Shown: one piece after another, positions 33,677 to 42,359 of the stretch
How the letters are laid out: the number at the start of each line of letters is the position of its first letter
Numbering within the stretch: the stretch's first letter is position 1
DNA from: an uncultured Clostridia bacterium
Lineage (GTDB): Bacteria; Bacillota; Clostridia; Christensenellales; Aristaeellaceae
NCBI GenBank assembly: GCA_934630705.1
Contig: CAKTWP010000001.1
Location: 248,001-312,000 of the forward strand
Length of the DNA stretch: 64,000 nucleotides
Direction of reading: 5' to 3'
Translations under genes and position numbers: made by a program
Notes under the pieces: generated by a model
What the model was told of the DNA's origin: nothing
Database searches by the model: none
Seen by the model: only the letters and a program-made list of their open reading frames with translations

Positions 33677-34786
33677 TTAGCCGATGTAATCCAGATTCAC
33701 GTTTTCCAGCGTGGCGTCCTTAATGGCTTCGCCTTCCAGAACCGTGTTGTCCACAACCAGGGAGCCATCCAGCACCTTGTTGTACACTTCGTTGTATTCT
33801 TCCACAGTGAAGTTTTCCATGGACCAGGTGGCAGTGGGGATGCCAACCGCGTTGTCGGCCACGCCCAGGCTGGTGGCAGTATTGCCCAGCTCGGCGAACG
33901 TGCCGTCATACACCTTGGCGATGGCCCACACAGTAGCCGCGTCCAGGCCCTTCATGGCGGAGGTCACAACCGTCTCGGACTTGCCGGACTGGTCGGTATC
34001 CACGCCCACCACAGCCGCGTCATTGGCGGAAGCCGCAGCGGCGATGGAGGAGAACATGGAGCCGCCGCAGGCGAACACGATTTCCGTGCCGGTTTCATAC
34101 CAGCCGCTGATCATGGTCTGCAGTTCGGCAGAAGCGGAGAAGGCCGCGCCATACTGCCAGGAATACTTCAGGTCAACGGTGATGCCCAGTTCCTTGGCGG
34201 CCGCATTGGCGCCCTGAGCGAAGCCGTAGCCGTAACGGCAGCAGGCAGGATTGGTGCCGCCGCCGCCGCCGGAGAAGCCCAGCTTGGTGTAGCCTTCCTT
34301 CACCACGGCATAGCCGGCGAAGTAGCCGCACTGTTCTTCTTTGAAGGAGATGGGGGCCACGTTGTCCAGGCCGATGGGATAACCATCGATGAACACGAAG
34401 CTCACGTCGGTGAATTCAGCGGCAGCCTTTCTCAGGGCCGCTTCCTGCAGGAAGCCGGCGCAGACCACAACCTTCGCGCCCGCATCCACGGCAGCCTTCA
34501 TGGCGTCGTAGCGGTCATCATCGGTGGCGTTATCGCCATTGGCGGGCTGATAATACTTATAGGAGAGACCATTGGCGCTGGCATATTCCTTCACGCCATT
34601 CCAGGTGCCCTGGTTGAAGGATTCATCCTTGAGCTGGCCGATATCGGTGATGAACGCAACTTCGTACTTGCCGTCTGCGCTCGTCATGGTATCCGCGATG
34701 TCATCGGGATTGACGGCCTCGGCAAACGCGCTCAGCGCGGTGAGCGCCATGACCATCGCCAGCAGCATAGCCAGGATTTTCTTCAT
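33677..34786 (-). CDS. BMP-family substrate-binding protein
   Basis: A 369-residue exported protein of the BmpA/PnrA family, binding proteins for purine nucleosides. The signal peptide MKKILAMLLAMVMALTALSA ends at AFA-EA with no lipobox cysteine, whereas characterised PnrA/BmpA proteins are lipoproteins. Family features include FITDIGQLKDESFNQGTWNG and DQSGKSETVVTSAMKGLDAA. It is the first gene of the operon after a good promoter, with a stem-loop immediately after it that could favour higher receptor expression. Confidence 0.93.
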   Translation of the reverse strand: MKKILAMLLAMVMALTALSAFAEAVNPDDIADTMTSADGKYEVAFITDIGQLKDESFNQGTWNGVKEYASANGLSYKYYQPANGDNATDDDRYDAMKAAVDAGAKVVVCAGFLQEAALRKAAAEFTDVSFVFIDGYPIGLDNVAPISFKEEQCGYFAGYAVVKEGYTKLGFSGGGGGTNPACCRYGYGFAQGANAAAKELGITVDLKYSWQYGAAFSASAELQTMISGWYETGTEIVFACGGSMFSSIAAAASANDAAVVGVDTDQSGKSETVVTSAMKGLDAATVWAIAKVYDGTFAELGNTATSLGVADNAVGIPTATWSMENFTVEEYNEVYNKVLDGSLVVDNTVLEGEAIKDATLENVNLDYIG

Positions 34787-34836
34787 GGGTATTCCTCCTT
34801 TTCATTATGGCTTCCCTGGGGAAAGCCTGCCGTATC

Positions 34837-34865
34837 AGTATAGCATGATTCGCGGCATTATTCAA
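34837..34865 (-). promoter_or_regulatory. Promoter of the nucleoside transporter operon
   Basis: On the reverse strand TTGAAT (34860-34865), a 17-base spacer and TATACT (34837-34842) with an extended TGC. It lies 51 bases before the BMP start. Confidence 0.7.
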
Positions 34866-34943
34866 GCATTCCCGCCGTCTCCGTCCGGGTTTTTCCGTCA
34901 TTTGCCAAAACTTAAAATTTTCTTAACACAAATGGAAAAGCCG

Positions 34944-34976
34944 GATGGAATCGCTATTGTTTCTTCCATCCGGCCT
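34944..34976 (-). terminator. Hairpin after the DUF4340 gene
   Basis: GCCGGATGGAA (34940s) pairs with TTCCATCCGGC (34960s-34976). On the reverse strand TTTTCCATTTG follows. It lies just after the DUF4340 stop and probably ends the Gld-like operon. Confidence 0.65.
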
Positions 34977-34979
34977 GCT

Positions 34980-36437
34980 TCAGGGCGTTTCCTTCGCCAG
35001 CGTCACAAAGGCATTGTCCGTGTAAAACACGCCCACCCCGTCCACCACCAGGGCACTGTGCAGCGCGTCATAGGGATAAAACGCCAGCGTTCTTGTCAGC
35101 TCGTCGTTTTTCAGGGTCAGGGTCAGCGTCGGCTCCCCGGCAGGGGCGTATCCTTCCGGCAGCTTGCCGGCCATGCCCATGCCCGCCAGCTGCTGATACC
35201 AGGAAAGAAACGCCTGAGCGTCCATATCCCTATCGCCGCCATTTTTGCGCACAGCCGCATCATACAGCGTTTCACCGTATTCATCGGTGGCGATCTGGTT
35301 GTTTTCCGTTACCGCTTCCACCATCCGCACGTCATAAACCGTTTCCTGCCCATCCGCGGCCACGGCAACCTGATTGAGATTATTCACCAGAAAATTCACC
35401 GGCTGGCGCAGCAGCAGCGCGTCCACCGTAAGCTCCTTCCAAAAGCCCAGCAGGAAATTGCTGGCCTTGTAAACCATGCCGTCCCAGAGCACATATACGC
35501 CGCTTTCCCCGGTTTCATCCCCAAGGCGCAGGATATACCGGGTTTCGGGAATGGGCACGGATACGGCCTCTCCATCCTCGGTCTGACCGGTGACCACGGT
35601 GGGTGCCTGGGTCAAACGGATGGTAAGCGCTGGCTTTGTCAGGCCGTAAACCGAAAGATCCAGCTCCGCCGCCCTGCCAAGGCACGCTTCAAAGCCCATG
35701 CCCTCTATGGCTTCAAGCAGCGCATCCGTCTGGGCCGGGGCCACGGGATAGGCAAAAGGCGCCTCCAGCTGCCAGCCCGTCTGGGTGTAATGCATGGACA
35801 GGTTCAGCGTTCCGGAAATCTCAATGCAGTCCAGCAAATCGCCCCGAAGCTGGGGCTGATCGAAATCCCGCAGATAGGCCGCATCCCGGAAAAACGGCTC
35901 TATCCGGGCAGACAGCACGGTGTAAATATGGCTGTCGCCGCCCCGCATGCAATAGGTCAGCGTATCCTCCTGCGACAGGGGATTGCCGATGCGCAGCTCC
36001 TGCTTTTCCCCATCCGCATAGGTGACCACCACCCGCGCCCGCACAGGCTCCAGGCCAAAATCCCCCAGATTTACCGTTTCTTTCGCGGTATCCACCACCG
36101 TGCTGTCCGCAGTCAGATCGGCGGCAAAGGCCAGCATTTCCTCCACCACGTCGCTGCGCAGGGCGACATTCTCCTGCCCCAGCAGATAAAATCCATCATC
36201 TCCCCGCAGCAAGGGATAGCTTTCCCCCGCCGGGGTGGTAAGGGCCAGGGCCTGAATTTCCGCATTTTTTCCCCCCAGCAGCAGGGGATCCTCCGCGCGC
36301 ACGGGATCCGGCAGGACGGCGGGGCGGCTCAGCGCCCATACGCCTGCGCCCACGCCCGCCGCCAATATCAGCACCAGCGTCAGGAGCGTTCCTTTTTTCA
36401 ATCCCCGCCGGGCCTTTTTTTTCGGTACTTTTTCCAT
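34980..36437 (-). CDS. DUF4340 membrane-anchored protein
   Basis: A 485-residue protein with a very basic N-terminus (MEKVPKKKARRGLKKG), one membrane segment (about 16-37: LLTLVLILAAGVGAGVWALS) and a large external part with repeated beta-rich DUF4340 units. DUF4340 proteins are commonly encoded with GldG-like ABC components. It is the last gene of this four-gene exporter operon, 16 bases after the GldG-like stop. Probably an extracytoplasmic part of the complex; substrate unknown. Confidence 0.86.
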   Translation of the reverse strand: MEKVPKKKARRGLKKGTLLTLVLILAAGVGAGVWALSRPAVLPDPVRAEDPLLLGGKNAEIQALALTTPAGESYPLLRGDDGFYLLGQENVALRSDVVEEMLAFAADLTADSTVVDTAKETVNLGDFGLEPVRARVVVTYADGEKQELRIGNPLSQEDTLTYCMRGGDSHIYTVLSARIEPFFRDAAYLRDFDQPQLRGDLLDCIEISGTLNLSMHYTQTGWQLEAPFAYPVAPAQTDALLEAIEGMGFEACLGRAAELDLSVYGLTKPALTIRLTQAPTVVTGQTEDGEAVSVPIPETRYILRLGDETGESGVYVLWDGMVYKASNFLLGFWKELTVDALLLRQPVNFLVNNLNQVAVAADGQETVYDVRMVEAVTENNQIATDEYGETLYDAAVRKNGGDRDMDAQAFLSWYQQLAGMGMAGKLPEGYAPAGEPTLTLTLKNDELTRTLAFYPYDALHSALVVDGVGVFYTDNAFVTLAKETP

Positions 36438-36453
36438 GCCGTTTCAATCCTTC

Positions 36454-37923
36454 TCACAGGTTCCGCCGGGGCAGCAGCACCAGCGCCGCGCCCAGGGCGA
36501 TCAGCAGCGGCAGCAGCACGATGGCGATCACCGCAGGGGTGATGTTGCCCAGGCTCAGCCCGGCCCGCAGTGCGTTCTTGGGCATAATATCCAGGCTTAC
36601 GGGGCTTTTGCCCTGCAGGGAGCGCACCATCTGCAGCAGGAAGGCCGTGGAATCGGTGTTGTTCATGGTCCAGTAATCCAGAAAGGCCGTGATATTGCCG
36701 ATCACAAAGGCGTGGGACATGGTGCCGTCCTCAAACATTTTATCCGTCCACAGCGCCAATGGGAACACGCCCTCCAAGTCCGTTTCCTGCTGCTCGGACA
36801 GGCTCACCCCGTCCTGGTAATTGCGGATATACGCCTGGCCGGACAGCAGCACCGGCGTGACGGTCAGGTTCGCGTCCTCCCCATCGGGCAGCTGAAACGC
36901 CCGCGCGCCTGCCAGCAGCAAAATATCCTTGCCTGCCGAGAGCAGCGAAGCGGTCTGATCCGTTTCCTGCAGATAGGGCATCAGCCACACCGGCGTATCC
37001 GCGTAATAACTGGCGGTGTCCTCTTCCTTGGCGAACACCAGCCCGGGATACCCCTGAATGCCATAAGCCCGCAGCAGGGCGTTATAATTGTCCAGATCCA
37101 GCGGATCGGAATACTGGCTGACGATAAAGAAATCGCCCCCCGCCCTGGCAAAGGCCCAGATTTTCTCCAGTTCCTGATCGCTCAGATCATATTTGGGGGA
37201 AAGAAGCATCAGCGGGCTGGCGGGATCCAGCTCGTCCCCGGCTTGCAGGTTCACTCGCTGCACCAGATAATTGGCGCTGATGAGCGTATCCTCCAGATTG
37301 GCCGTATCCGCTTCCGTCAGCTCCCCGTGACCGGTAAGAATCTGCAGGGTGGGCAGCTCGTCCTGGGTCACATAGAGGATAGCCTCGGTGATGCTCTTTT
37401 CGTAGGTGAAGCCTGCCTGGGAGAAATAACCCGATTCGGTATCGTAGGAATAGACGTAATAATCATCCTCGGTAAGCACCCGGGCACGCCCGGTCTCCCG
37501 GCAGGAAACAATCAGGCAATCGGAGGATACCTCATTTTCCCCAATCGCATCGGTAAACTGGGTCAGCAGCACCGGATTTTTCACAATGCTTTCTCTGGTA
37601 TACGTCACGTGGGGCGACGCAGCGGCGTACCGCTCCAGCAGGGAAAGCAGCGTGGTGTTTTCCCCTTCCTGGGGAATGACGGCGTAAATATGCACATCCC
37701 GGGTCAACTGGTCCAGCACCGCCGCAGTGGTCTCGCTCTGGGTGGTGGCGGCGTTAAAGGAATAGTCCCCTGCCAGGGCATAGCGGCTTTCCAGCCGGTC
37801 CGCCAGGGCCACCAGCAGCAGCGCCAGGAGAATCACCCCCGCGCATAGCGCCGCCGAAAACCCGCCGCAGCGAAGCTTGCGGTTATTCTTCAGCCTTTGC
37901 CAGGCATCCTTCCATCGTTTCAT
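36454..37923 (-). CDS. GldG-like ABC transporter auxiliary protein
   Basis: A 489-residue protein with a membrane segment near the N-terminus (about 20-40), a large external domain and a second membrane helix near the C-terminus (LGNITPAVIAIVLLPLLIAL). The external part has the ABC-type Gld features (YTRESIVKNPVLLTQF, LQILTGHGELTEADTANLED). By family it is part of an ABC export or surface-remodelling complex. No gliding genes are seen. It begins four bases after the ABC-2 permease stop. Confidence 0.87.
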   Translation of the reverse strand: MKRWKDAWQRLKNNRKLRCGGFSAALCAGVILLALLLVALADRLESRYALAGDYSFNAATTQSETTAAVLDQLTRDVHIYAVIPQEGENTTLLSLLERYAAASPHVTYTRESIVKNPVLLTQFTDAIGENEVSSDCLIVSCRETGRARVLTEDDYYVYSYDTESGYFSQAGFTYEKSITEAILYVTQDELPTLQILTGHGELTEADTANLEDTLISANYLVQRVNLQAGDELDPASPLMLLSPKYDLSDQELEKIWAFARAGGDFFIVSQYSDPLDLDNYNALLRAYGIQGYPGLVFAKEEDTASYYADTPVWLMPYLQETDQTASLLSAGKDILLLAGARAFQLPDGEDANLTVTPVLLSGQAYIRNYQDGVSLSEQQETDLEGVFPLALWTDKMFEDGTMSHAFVIGNITAFLDYWTMNNTDSTAFLLQMVRSLQGKSPVSLDIMPKNALRAGLSLGNITPAVIAIVLLPLLIALGAALVLLPRRNL

Positions 37924-37927
37924 ACGC

Positions 37928-38638
37928 TCACGCCTCGCTCCACCGCCGGGCGTCCAGCACCCGCACGCTTAAAAACAGCATACTGCCCACAAACACCAGA
38001 TCATACAGCACATTCGCCGCCCGCAGCTGCCCCTGGGCAAAGGGCGCAAACCGCTGATACAGACTGATGAAGGACAGCGCATTGCTCACCGCATCCACTG
38101 TCACCGCCTGAGCCACCACATCCGAAAACCATACCAGCAAATTGGCCCCCACACCCAGCACCACCGCCGTCATCTGGCTGCGGGCAAAGCAGGAAACAAA
38201 CAGATCCAGCGCCAGAAACGCGCAGCCCTGCAGCACAAAGCCCAGATAACCCACCAGCGTTTCCGGCAGATACAGGGTGCCGTAAATGGCCACGATCAGC
38301 GCGTATATCCCGCTGGCCCCCACCGTGCACAATAGCACCGTGCACGCCGCGGCATACTTGCCCAGCACCACCGCGCCAATGGAGCAGGGAGAGGAATACA
38401 GCAGCTGATCCGTGCCCTGCCGCCGCTCCCCGGCGATGAGCCGCATGGTCAGCAGCGGGGACAGCAACATCCACACATAGCTTAAATTAGAAAGAAAGCT
38501 CAGCAGATTGGAGGAACGGGCCGCCAGATTGCCCACCCCGAAAAACACGCTTGCCAGCATGAGAAACACGCCCATGAACACATACGCCGCCGGCGTGTAA
38601 AAATAGCTTTGCATTTCCTTACGATAAACCGCACCCAT
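37928..38638 (-). CDS. ABC-2 type permease (GldF-like)
   Basis: A 236-residue permease with six hydrophobic segments. It opens with VYRKEMQSYFYTPAAYVFMG and has MRLIAGERRQGTDQLLYSS, both typical of the GldF/NosY-type ABC-2 permeases. It follows the ATPase after 66 bases in which the ten-base CCTTATCCGG recurs. Confidence 0.9.
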   Translation of the reverse strand: MGAVYRKEMQSYFYTPAAYVFMGVFLMLASVFFGVGNLAARSSNLLSFLSNLSYVWMLLSPLLTMRLIAGERRQGTDQLLYSSPCSIGAVVLGKYAAACTVLLCTVGASGIYALIVAIYGTLYLPETLVGYLGFVLQGCAFLALDLFVSCFARSQMTAVVLGVGANLLVWFSDVVAQAVTVDAVSNALSFISLYQRFAPFAQGQLRAANVLYDLVFVGSMLFLSVRVLDARRWSEA

Positions 38639-38704
38639 GAATGCGCTCCTTTATCCCGGCCTTATCCGGGCGATGTTTTTGCCTTATCCGGCCTTGCTGA
38701 GCGT

Positions 38705-39628
38705 TCAGCCCGCTTCGCCGGTGGCCCGCAGGAAGATGTCCTCCAGGCTGTCCTCCACCGGGCTGAGCCGCAGCAGCGGGGTCTGCATGGCGGAAAGCAG
38801 GGTAAACAGCGCCCGCTCCGTATCCCCCTGGGCGGTTAAAACCACTTGGGTGGTGCCCGGCTCGCCGCCCCGCTCCACCGTCACCCGGCTGACGGACTTC
38901 AGCGTCCGCAGCGCCGGCAACAGCGCGCCCTCGCCGCAGGCGATTACCGCCCGCAGCCGCCTTTCGCCCCGGCGCAGGGCGCTCAGCGCGCTATCACAGA
39001 TGATTTTGCCATGATGCAGAATCAGAATCCGATCGCACACATCCTGCACCTCGCTGAGAATATGGGAGGACAGCAGCACCGTGTGCTCCCCCGCCAACGC
39101 CCGGATCAGGCCGCGCATTTCGCTGCTCTGCCGGGGATCCAGCCCGGAGGTGGGCTCATCCAGAATAATCACCTCGGGGCTGCCGCACAGGGCCTGGGCC
39201 ATGCCCACCCGCTGACGATAACCCTTGGACAGATTGCCGATCTTGCGGTCCAGCACCTCCGTCAGCCCCGTTTTCTCCGCCGCCAGCGCCACATGGCCTT
39301 CGATGGCCTTGGGGGCCACCTCCTTGAGCCGGCTGGCAAAGCGCAAAAAGGCGCGAACGGTCATTTCGTCATACAGCGGGGCCTGTTCGGGCAGGTAGCC
39401 CAGCAGCCGCTTGGCCTCCCGGGGATGCGTGAGCACGTCGAACCCGCCGATCCGCGCCACGCCGCTGGTGGGGGCCAGGCAGCCGGTAAGGATATTCATG
39501 GCCGTGGTTTTTCCCGCGCCATTTTGCCCCAGCAGCCCCAGCACCTGCCCCTTCGCCGCCTGAAAGCTCACGTTTTCCAGCGCCTGATGCGCGCCGTAGC
39601 GCTTGCTCACCTGTTCCATCCCGATCAT
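38705..39628 (-). CDS. ABC transporter ATP-binding protein (GldA-like)
   Basis: A 307-residue ATPase with Walker A GQNGAGKTT (34-42), signature LSKGYRQRVGMAQAL, Walker B EVIILDEPTSGLDP and the switch histidine in LLSSHILSE. The C-terminal 80 residues (after KIICDS) form the extra domain seen in DrrA/GldA-type exporters. First gene of the Gld-like operon, reading into permease, GldG-like and DUF4340 genes. Confidence 0.94.
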   Translation of the reverse strand: MIGMEQVSKRYGAHQALENVSFQAAKGQVLGLLGQNGAGKTTAMNILTGCLAPTSGVARIGGFDVLTHPREAKRLLGYLPEQAPLYDEMTVRAFLRFASRLKEVAPKAIEGHVALAAEKTGLTEVLDRKIGNLSKGYRQRVGMAQALCGSPEVIILDEPTSGLDPRQSSEMRGLIRALAGEHTVLLSSHILSEVQDVCDRILILHHGKIICDSALSALRRGERRLRAVIACGEGALLPALRTLKSVSRVTVERGGEPGTTQVVLTAQGDTERALFTLLSAMQTPLLRLSPVEDSLEDIFLRATGEAG

Positions 39629-39657
39629 GGCCCCTGCTCCTTTCCTTTTGCCCTCTG

Positions 39658-39663
39658 ATTATA
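39658..39663 (-). promoter_or_regulatory. Extended -10 before the Gld-like operon
   Basis: TATAAT on the reverse strand with an extended TGC just before it, 30 bases upstream of the ATPase start. No good -35 at 16-18 bases. Confidence 0.45.
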
Positions 39664-39746
39664 GCATAATCCGCCCCCGCCATGCGTGAACAATTTGTAA
39701 AAGCATGTGCGGCCCCAGAATTTACAAGCCCCCTTTGGCGGCACGC

Positions 39747-39776
39747 TTTACGAATGGGCGCAAGATGTGGTATAAT
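39747..39776 (+). promoter_or_regulatory. Promoter of the small membrane-protein gene
   Basis: TTTACG (39747-39752), an 18-base spacer and TATAAT (39771-39776) with extended TGG. A leader of about 90 bases follows. Confidence 0.6.
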
Positions 39777-39871
39777 GGATGGTGGTATATGCCTGCCGCC
39801 GTTTCAAAGCTGTGAAACCGACGATTATTGAGCAGACCATTTGACCATTGATTAAAGGAGAAGAACGCTTT

Positions 39872-40354
39872 ATGATGTATCGCAATAATAACCGGCTGCA
39901 TATGAACGTGACCGATACGCGCATGCAGCGGCGGGTGCTGGCCCTGATCTGCGTGGCGCTGCTGATTTCCACGGTTGCTTTCGCCATCACGGCCCATCGC
40001 AACAGCGCCTATCGCACCCGGGCCCAGGAGCAGTTTCAGCAGCGGATGATCGGCGCCGTGTCCAACGCCATCGACGAAGTGAACCGCATGGCCGGGATGG
40101 TCACCTCCACCACCACGGCCCGGCTTTCCAAGGTGCGGCAATATGTGTATTACACCGAGCAGCTCAACAGCATGAGCATCGCGCTGTCCGGGGAAGCGGG
40201 CCGGCTGGCTCCCAACGAAGCCTTTACCGCCCTGTATGGCGATCTGGAAGCCTTTGAAGCCCTCACCCAGACCGCCACAACCTCCACCCTGGATGCCCGC
40301 ACCCTTCTGCTCACCCATCTGACCACCCTCCAGACCCTGCTGGCAGGGCAGTAA
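39872..40354 (+). CDS. Small single-pass membrane protein of unknown function
   Basis: A 160-residue protein with a basic N-terminus, one membrane segment at about residues 21-40 (RVLALICVALLISTVAFAIT) and a helical, Gln/Glu/Thr-rich outer part that may form a coiled coil. The start at 39872 follows AAAGGAG. Not recognised. It is monocistronic, with its own promoter and a hairpin terminator (40473-40500) downstream. Confidence 0.75.
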   Translation: MMYRNNNRLHMNVTDTRMQRRVLALICVALLISTVAFAITAHRNSAYRTRAQEQFQQRMIGAVSNAIDEVNRMAGMVTSTTTARLSKVRQYVYYTEQLNSMSIALSGEAGRLAPNEAFTALYGDLEAFEALTQTATTSTLDARTLLLTHLTTLQTLLAGQ

Positions 40355-40426
40355 CAACCGCGCAAAGGGTTGATGGACGGAAACACTTTGGCCCCGGGAA
40401 ACCCTTTAGGATAAATGCAGACGTAC

Positions 40427-40653
40427 ATGGAATCAGACTGTTGAAAAAGTCCCTATACGTAAAGCAGGATGCAATGAAGGGCTGCAAGCCCTTCATTTTT
40501 CATCGTATCGACCGGCTTTGCCGGTCGGGCGGGGCGATTTTTCGGAGCAAAGCGCAGAAAAATCATTTCCGCAGCCTTGCCATGCAGGATGAATCCTTCA
40601 TCCTGCATGGAGCGTGTCAAAAACATCGTTTTTTGACACGCTGATGGAATCAG
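40427..40653. mobile_element. MITE-like block of stacked hairpins flanked by 10-bp direct repeats
   Basis: ATGGAATCAG occurs at 40427-40436 and again at 40644-40653, enclosing about 207 bases with no gene. Inside are four near-perfect hairpins: 40473-40497 (11 bp), 40510-40526 (7 bp), 40581-40609 (13 bp) and 40611-40642 (13 bp). The left edge (TGTTGAAAAAGTC) and right edge (GACACGCT preceded by a T-run) are loosely inverted. This looks like a small non-autonomous insertion, but no transposase is present and the flanks could be chance. Confidence 0.45.
40473..40502 (+). terminator. Terminator of the small membrane-protein gene
   Basis: AATGAAGGGCT (40473-40483) pairs with AGCCCTTCATT (40487-40497), followed by a T-run. 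It is the first hairpin of the stacked block. Confidence 0.65.
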
Positions 40654-40722
40654 CAATGCACCCCGGATGGGGAAAGGGACGGCGTTTCGCTTCCTTCATC
40701 CATCCGGGGTGCATTGCCGATA
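40650..40722 (+). repeat. Dispersed hairpin repeat, copy 3
   Basis: GCAATGCACCCCGGATGG (40653-40670) pairs perfectly over 18 bases with 40700-40717; the inner GGGACG and TTCGCTTCC are shared with other copies. It abuts the stacked-hairpin block, between convergent genes. Confidence 0.85.
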
Positions 40723-40782
40723 ACACGTCGTTTTGCGCTGGTTTTATGGCTTTCCCGAAAAAAGCCCTGCATTCCTTTCCCG

Positions 40783-41262
40783 TTACAATCCCGTCGCTTT
40801 CCAGCCAAGCAGCCCTGCCAGCCAGCGGAGAACGGGCCAGGAAAAGACGACCGGCGCATCGGTTTCATCCGCAATTGGCTTTGCCGACGGTTCCTCGATT
40901 GCGCACAGCTTCAGCGCTTCCGGATACAATACGCCCCACCAATTGTGTCCTGTCGCCGGGCCCAGCTCCACATACACCGTCAGCCCCGCCCTCTCCCCCG
41001 GCGGCTGCCAGCAGCGCAGCGTCACCCGGGCGTTTCCTGCCCGCCAGGCTGCCAGCGCAATCCGGGGCAGGGCCGCAGGCACATCAGCTCCATCGGCGGG
41101 AGGAACGCAGCGCACCGCATCCCGCACCCGCAGCTTTTCTGCCTGTGCAAGGCGGCTGTCGTCCCGGGCGATCACCCGCAGATAAACAGGCTCCCCCGCC
41201 GCCTGAAAGCAGGGAAGCAGCGCCAGCAGCAATCCCAGCGCCGCGCATAAAAATCCGTGCAT
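40783..41262 (-). CDS. Short SpoIIR-like protein
   Basis: A 159-residue protein with a signal peptide (MHGFLCAALGLLLALLPCFQ). It resembles stage II sporulation protein R, the secreted factor that activates SpoIIGA processing of pro-sigma-E: VYLRVIARDDSRLAQAEKLR followed by VRDAV, then LTVYVELGPATGHNWWGVLY. The NWW-V-L-P pattern is a SpoIIR hallmark. The middle helical region is much shorter than in Bacillus SpoIIR, and the usual WWCVLFP cysteine is Gly here. It may be a divergent functional protein or a decaying remnant. It lies after the lactonase-like gene, not near other sporulation genes. Confidence 0.65.
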   Translation of the reverse strand: MHGFLCAALGLLLALLPCFQAAGEPVYLRVIARDDSRLAQAEKLRVRDAVRCVPPADGADVPAALPRIALAAWRAGNARVTLRCWQPPGERAGLTVYVELGPATGHNWWGVLYPEALKLCAIEEPSAKPIADETDAPVVFSWPVLRWLAGLLGWKATGL

Positions 41263-41330
41263 GCCTTCTTCCCCTTTCGAGCGTTAGCATGCGCGGTTTT
41301 GCTTCATTTATACCTGTACAGGCCGTGCAT

Positions 41331-42341
41331 TCATGCCTGTCCCCATGCAGGCAGCGGCGACACGCATACCGTTTCAGGCACATCCAGCGCCGGACCATAC
41401 GCGCCATTTCGCGCCATCCAGGCGATTCCGCCGCCCTGCTCCTGCGCCAGCAGAAAGCGGCCCTGGGTCATGCGGAAATCCCGGGGCACAGCGCCGGGCG
41501 TGGGCAGCCAGCAGGCAAAGCGCAGGGTATGATCCGGCAGACGATCGAAAACGGCCAGGCTGTCATGGCCACGATTGGAAATCACTACCTGCCTGTCATC
41601 CATGCGAATGGCGGCAGCCTTGTTTTCCGGGCCCTGATAGCCCGCTGGGAGAGTAGACAGGCATTGGCGGCACGCCCACTTGCCCGCAGCATATTCAAAG
41701 GTCATGGCCCAGCCTTCCAGCTCGCCCGCCAGATAAAACCGATCCGGTCCGTCAAAGACCAGATGCCGCGCGCCAGTGCCGGGCGGGCAGGAAATGGCGT
41801 CCCGCTGCCGCAGGGTGCCGTCCGCCTGCGCGTCATAAACAACCACCTGATCGCCTCCCAGATCGCAGACGAACAGCTCCTGCGTGCCGGGGCGGAAGGT
41901 GCACTGATGGGCATGGTGCCGCTCCTGCCGTTTGGGATTGGGCCCCAGCGGGCCCTCCAGCGCCGCCAGCTGAATCATGGGCTGAATCATGCCCTGCATC
42001 AGCGGAAACACGGCCACCGTGCCGGTCATATAATTGGCGGCATAAAGGAAGCGCTCCTGCTCCCCCAGGCACAGATGGCAGCAGGACAGGCCCCTGGACA
42101 GCTGGCGGGACAACAGCCGCAGCCGCCCGTTTTCCCAGGCAAAGCTGGCGGCCAGGCCCTCCCCCGTTTCCCAGTCCGCGCCGGTGGAGAAAATCACCGG
42201 CTGCTTTTCAGAGGGCAGCACCCAGGTGGGCTTCGCCACTGCCCGGGATGCGTCCAGCAGGCGGACTTCCCTTTCGCCCGCTTCCACCACAGCCACCCCC
42301 GGGCCGCCCTTGGCCGTATAGCTTCCAACCGCATAACGCAT
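41331..42341 (-). CDS. Lactonase-family beta-propeller protein
   Basis: A 336-residue protein of the seven-bladed lactonase family (6-phosphogluconolactonase-like, PF10282), with family motifs YAVGSYTAKGG at the start, FLYAANYMTGTVAVFPL, and HHAHQCTFRPGTQELFVCDL in mid-protein. No signal peptide. Family members open sugar lactones, though not all have proven activity. It starts 18 bases after the formate-THF ligase gene. Confidence 0.88.
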   Translation of the reverse strand: MRYAVGSYTAKGGPGVAVVEAGEREVRLLDASRAVAKPTWVLPSEKQPVIFSTGADWETGEGLAASFAWENGRLRLLSRQLSRGLSCCHLCLGEQERFLYAANYMTGTVAVFPLMQGMIQPMIQLAALEGPLGPNPKRQERHHAHQCTFRPGTQELFVCDLGGDQVVVYDAQADGTLRQRDAISCPPGTGARHLVFDGPDRFYLAGELEGWAMTFEYAAGKWACRQCLSTLPAGYQGPENKAAAIRMDDRQVVISNRGHDSLAVFDRLPDHTLRFACWLPTPGAVPRDFRMTQGRFLLAQEQGGGIAWMARNGAYGPALDVPETVCVSPLPAWGQA

Positions 42342-42359
42342 ATGCCCTCTCCCCTCCGA

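Noticed and set aside
36454..39628. Gliding-motility locus
   Set aside because: Only the Gld-type ABC components are present; no adhesin, secretion or motor genes, so a gliding function is not supported.
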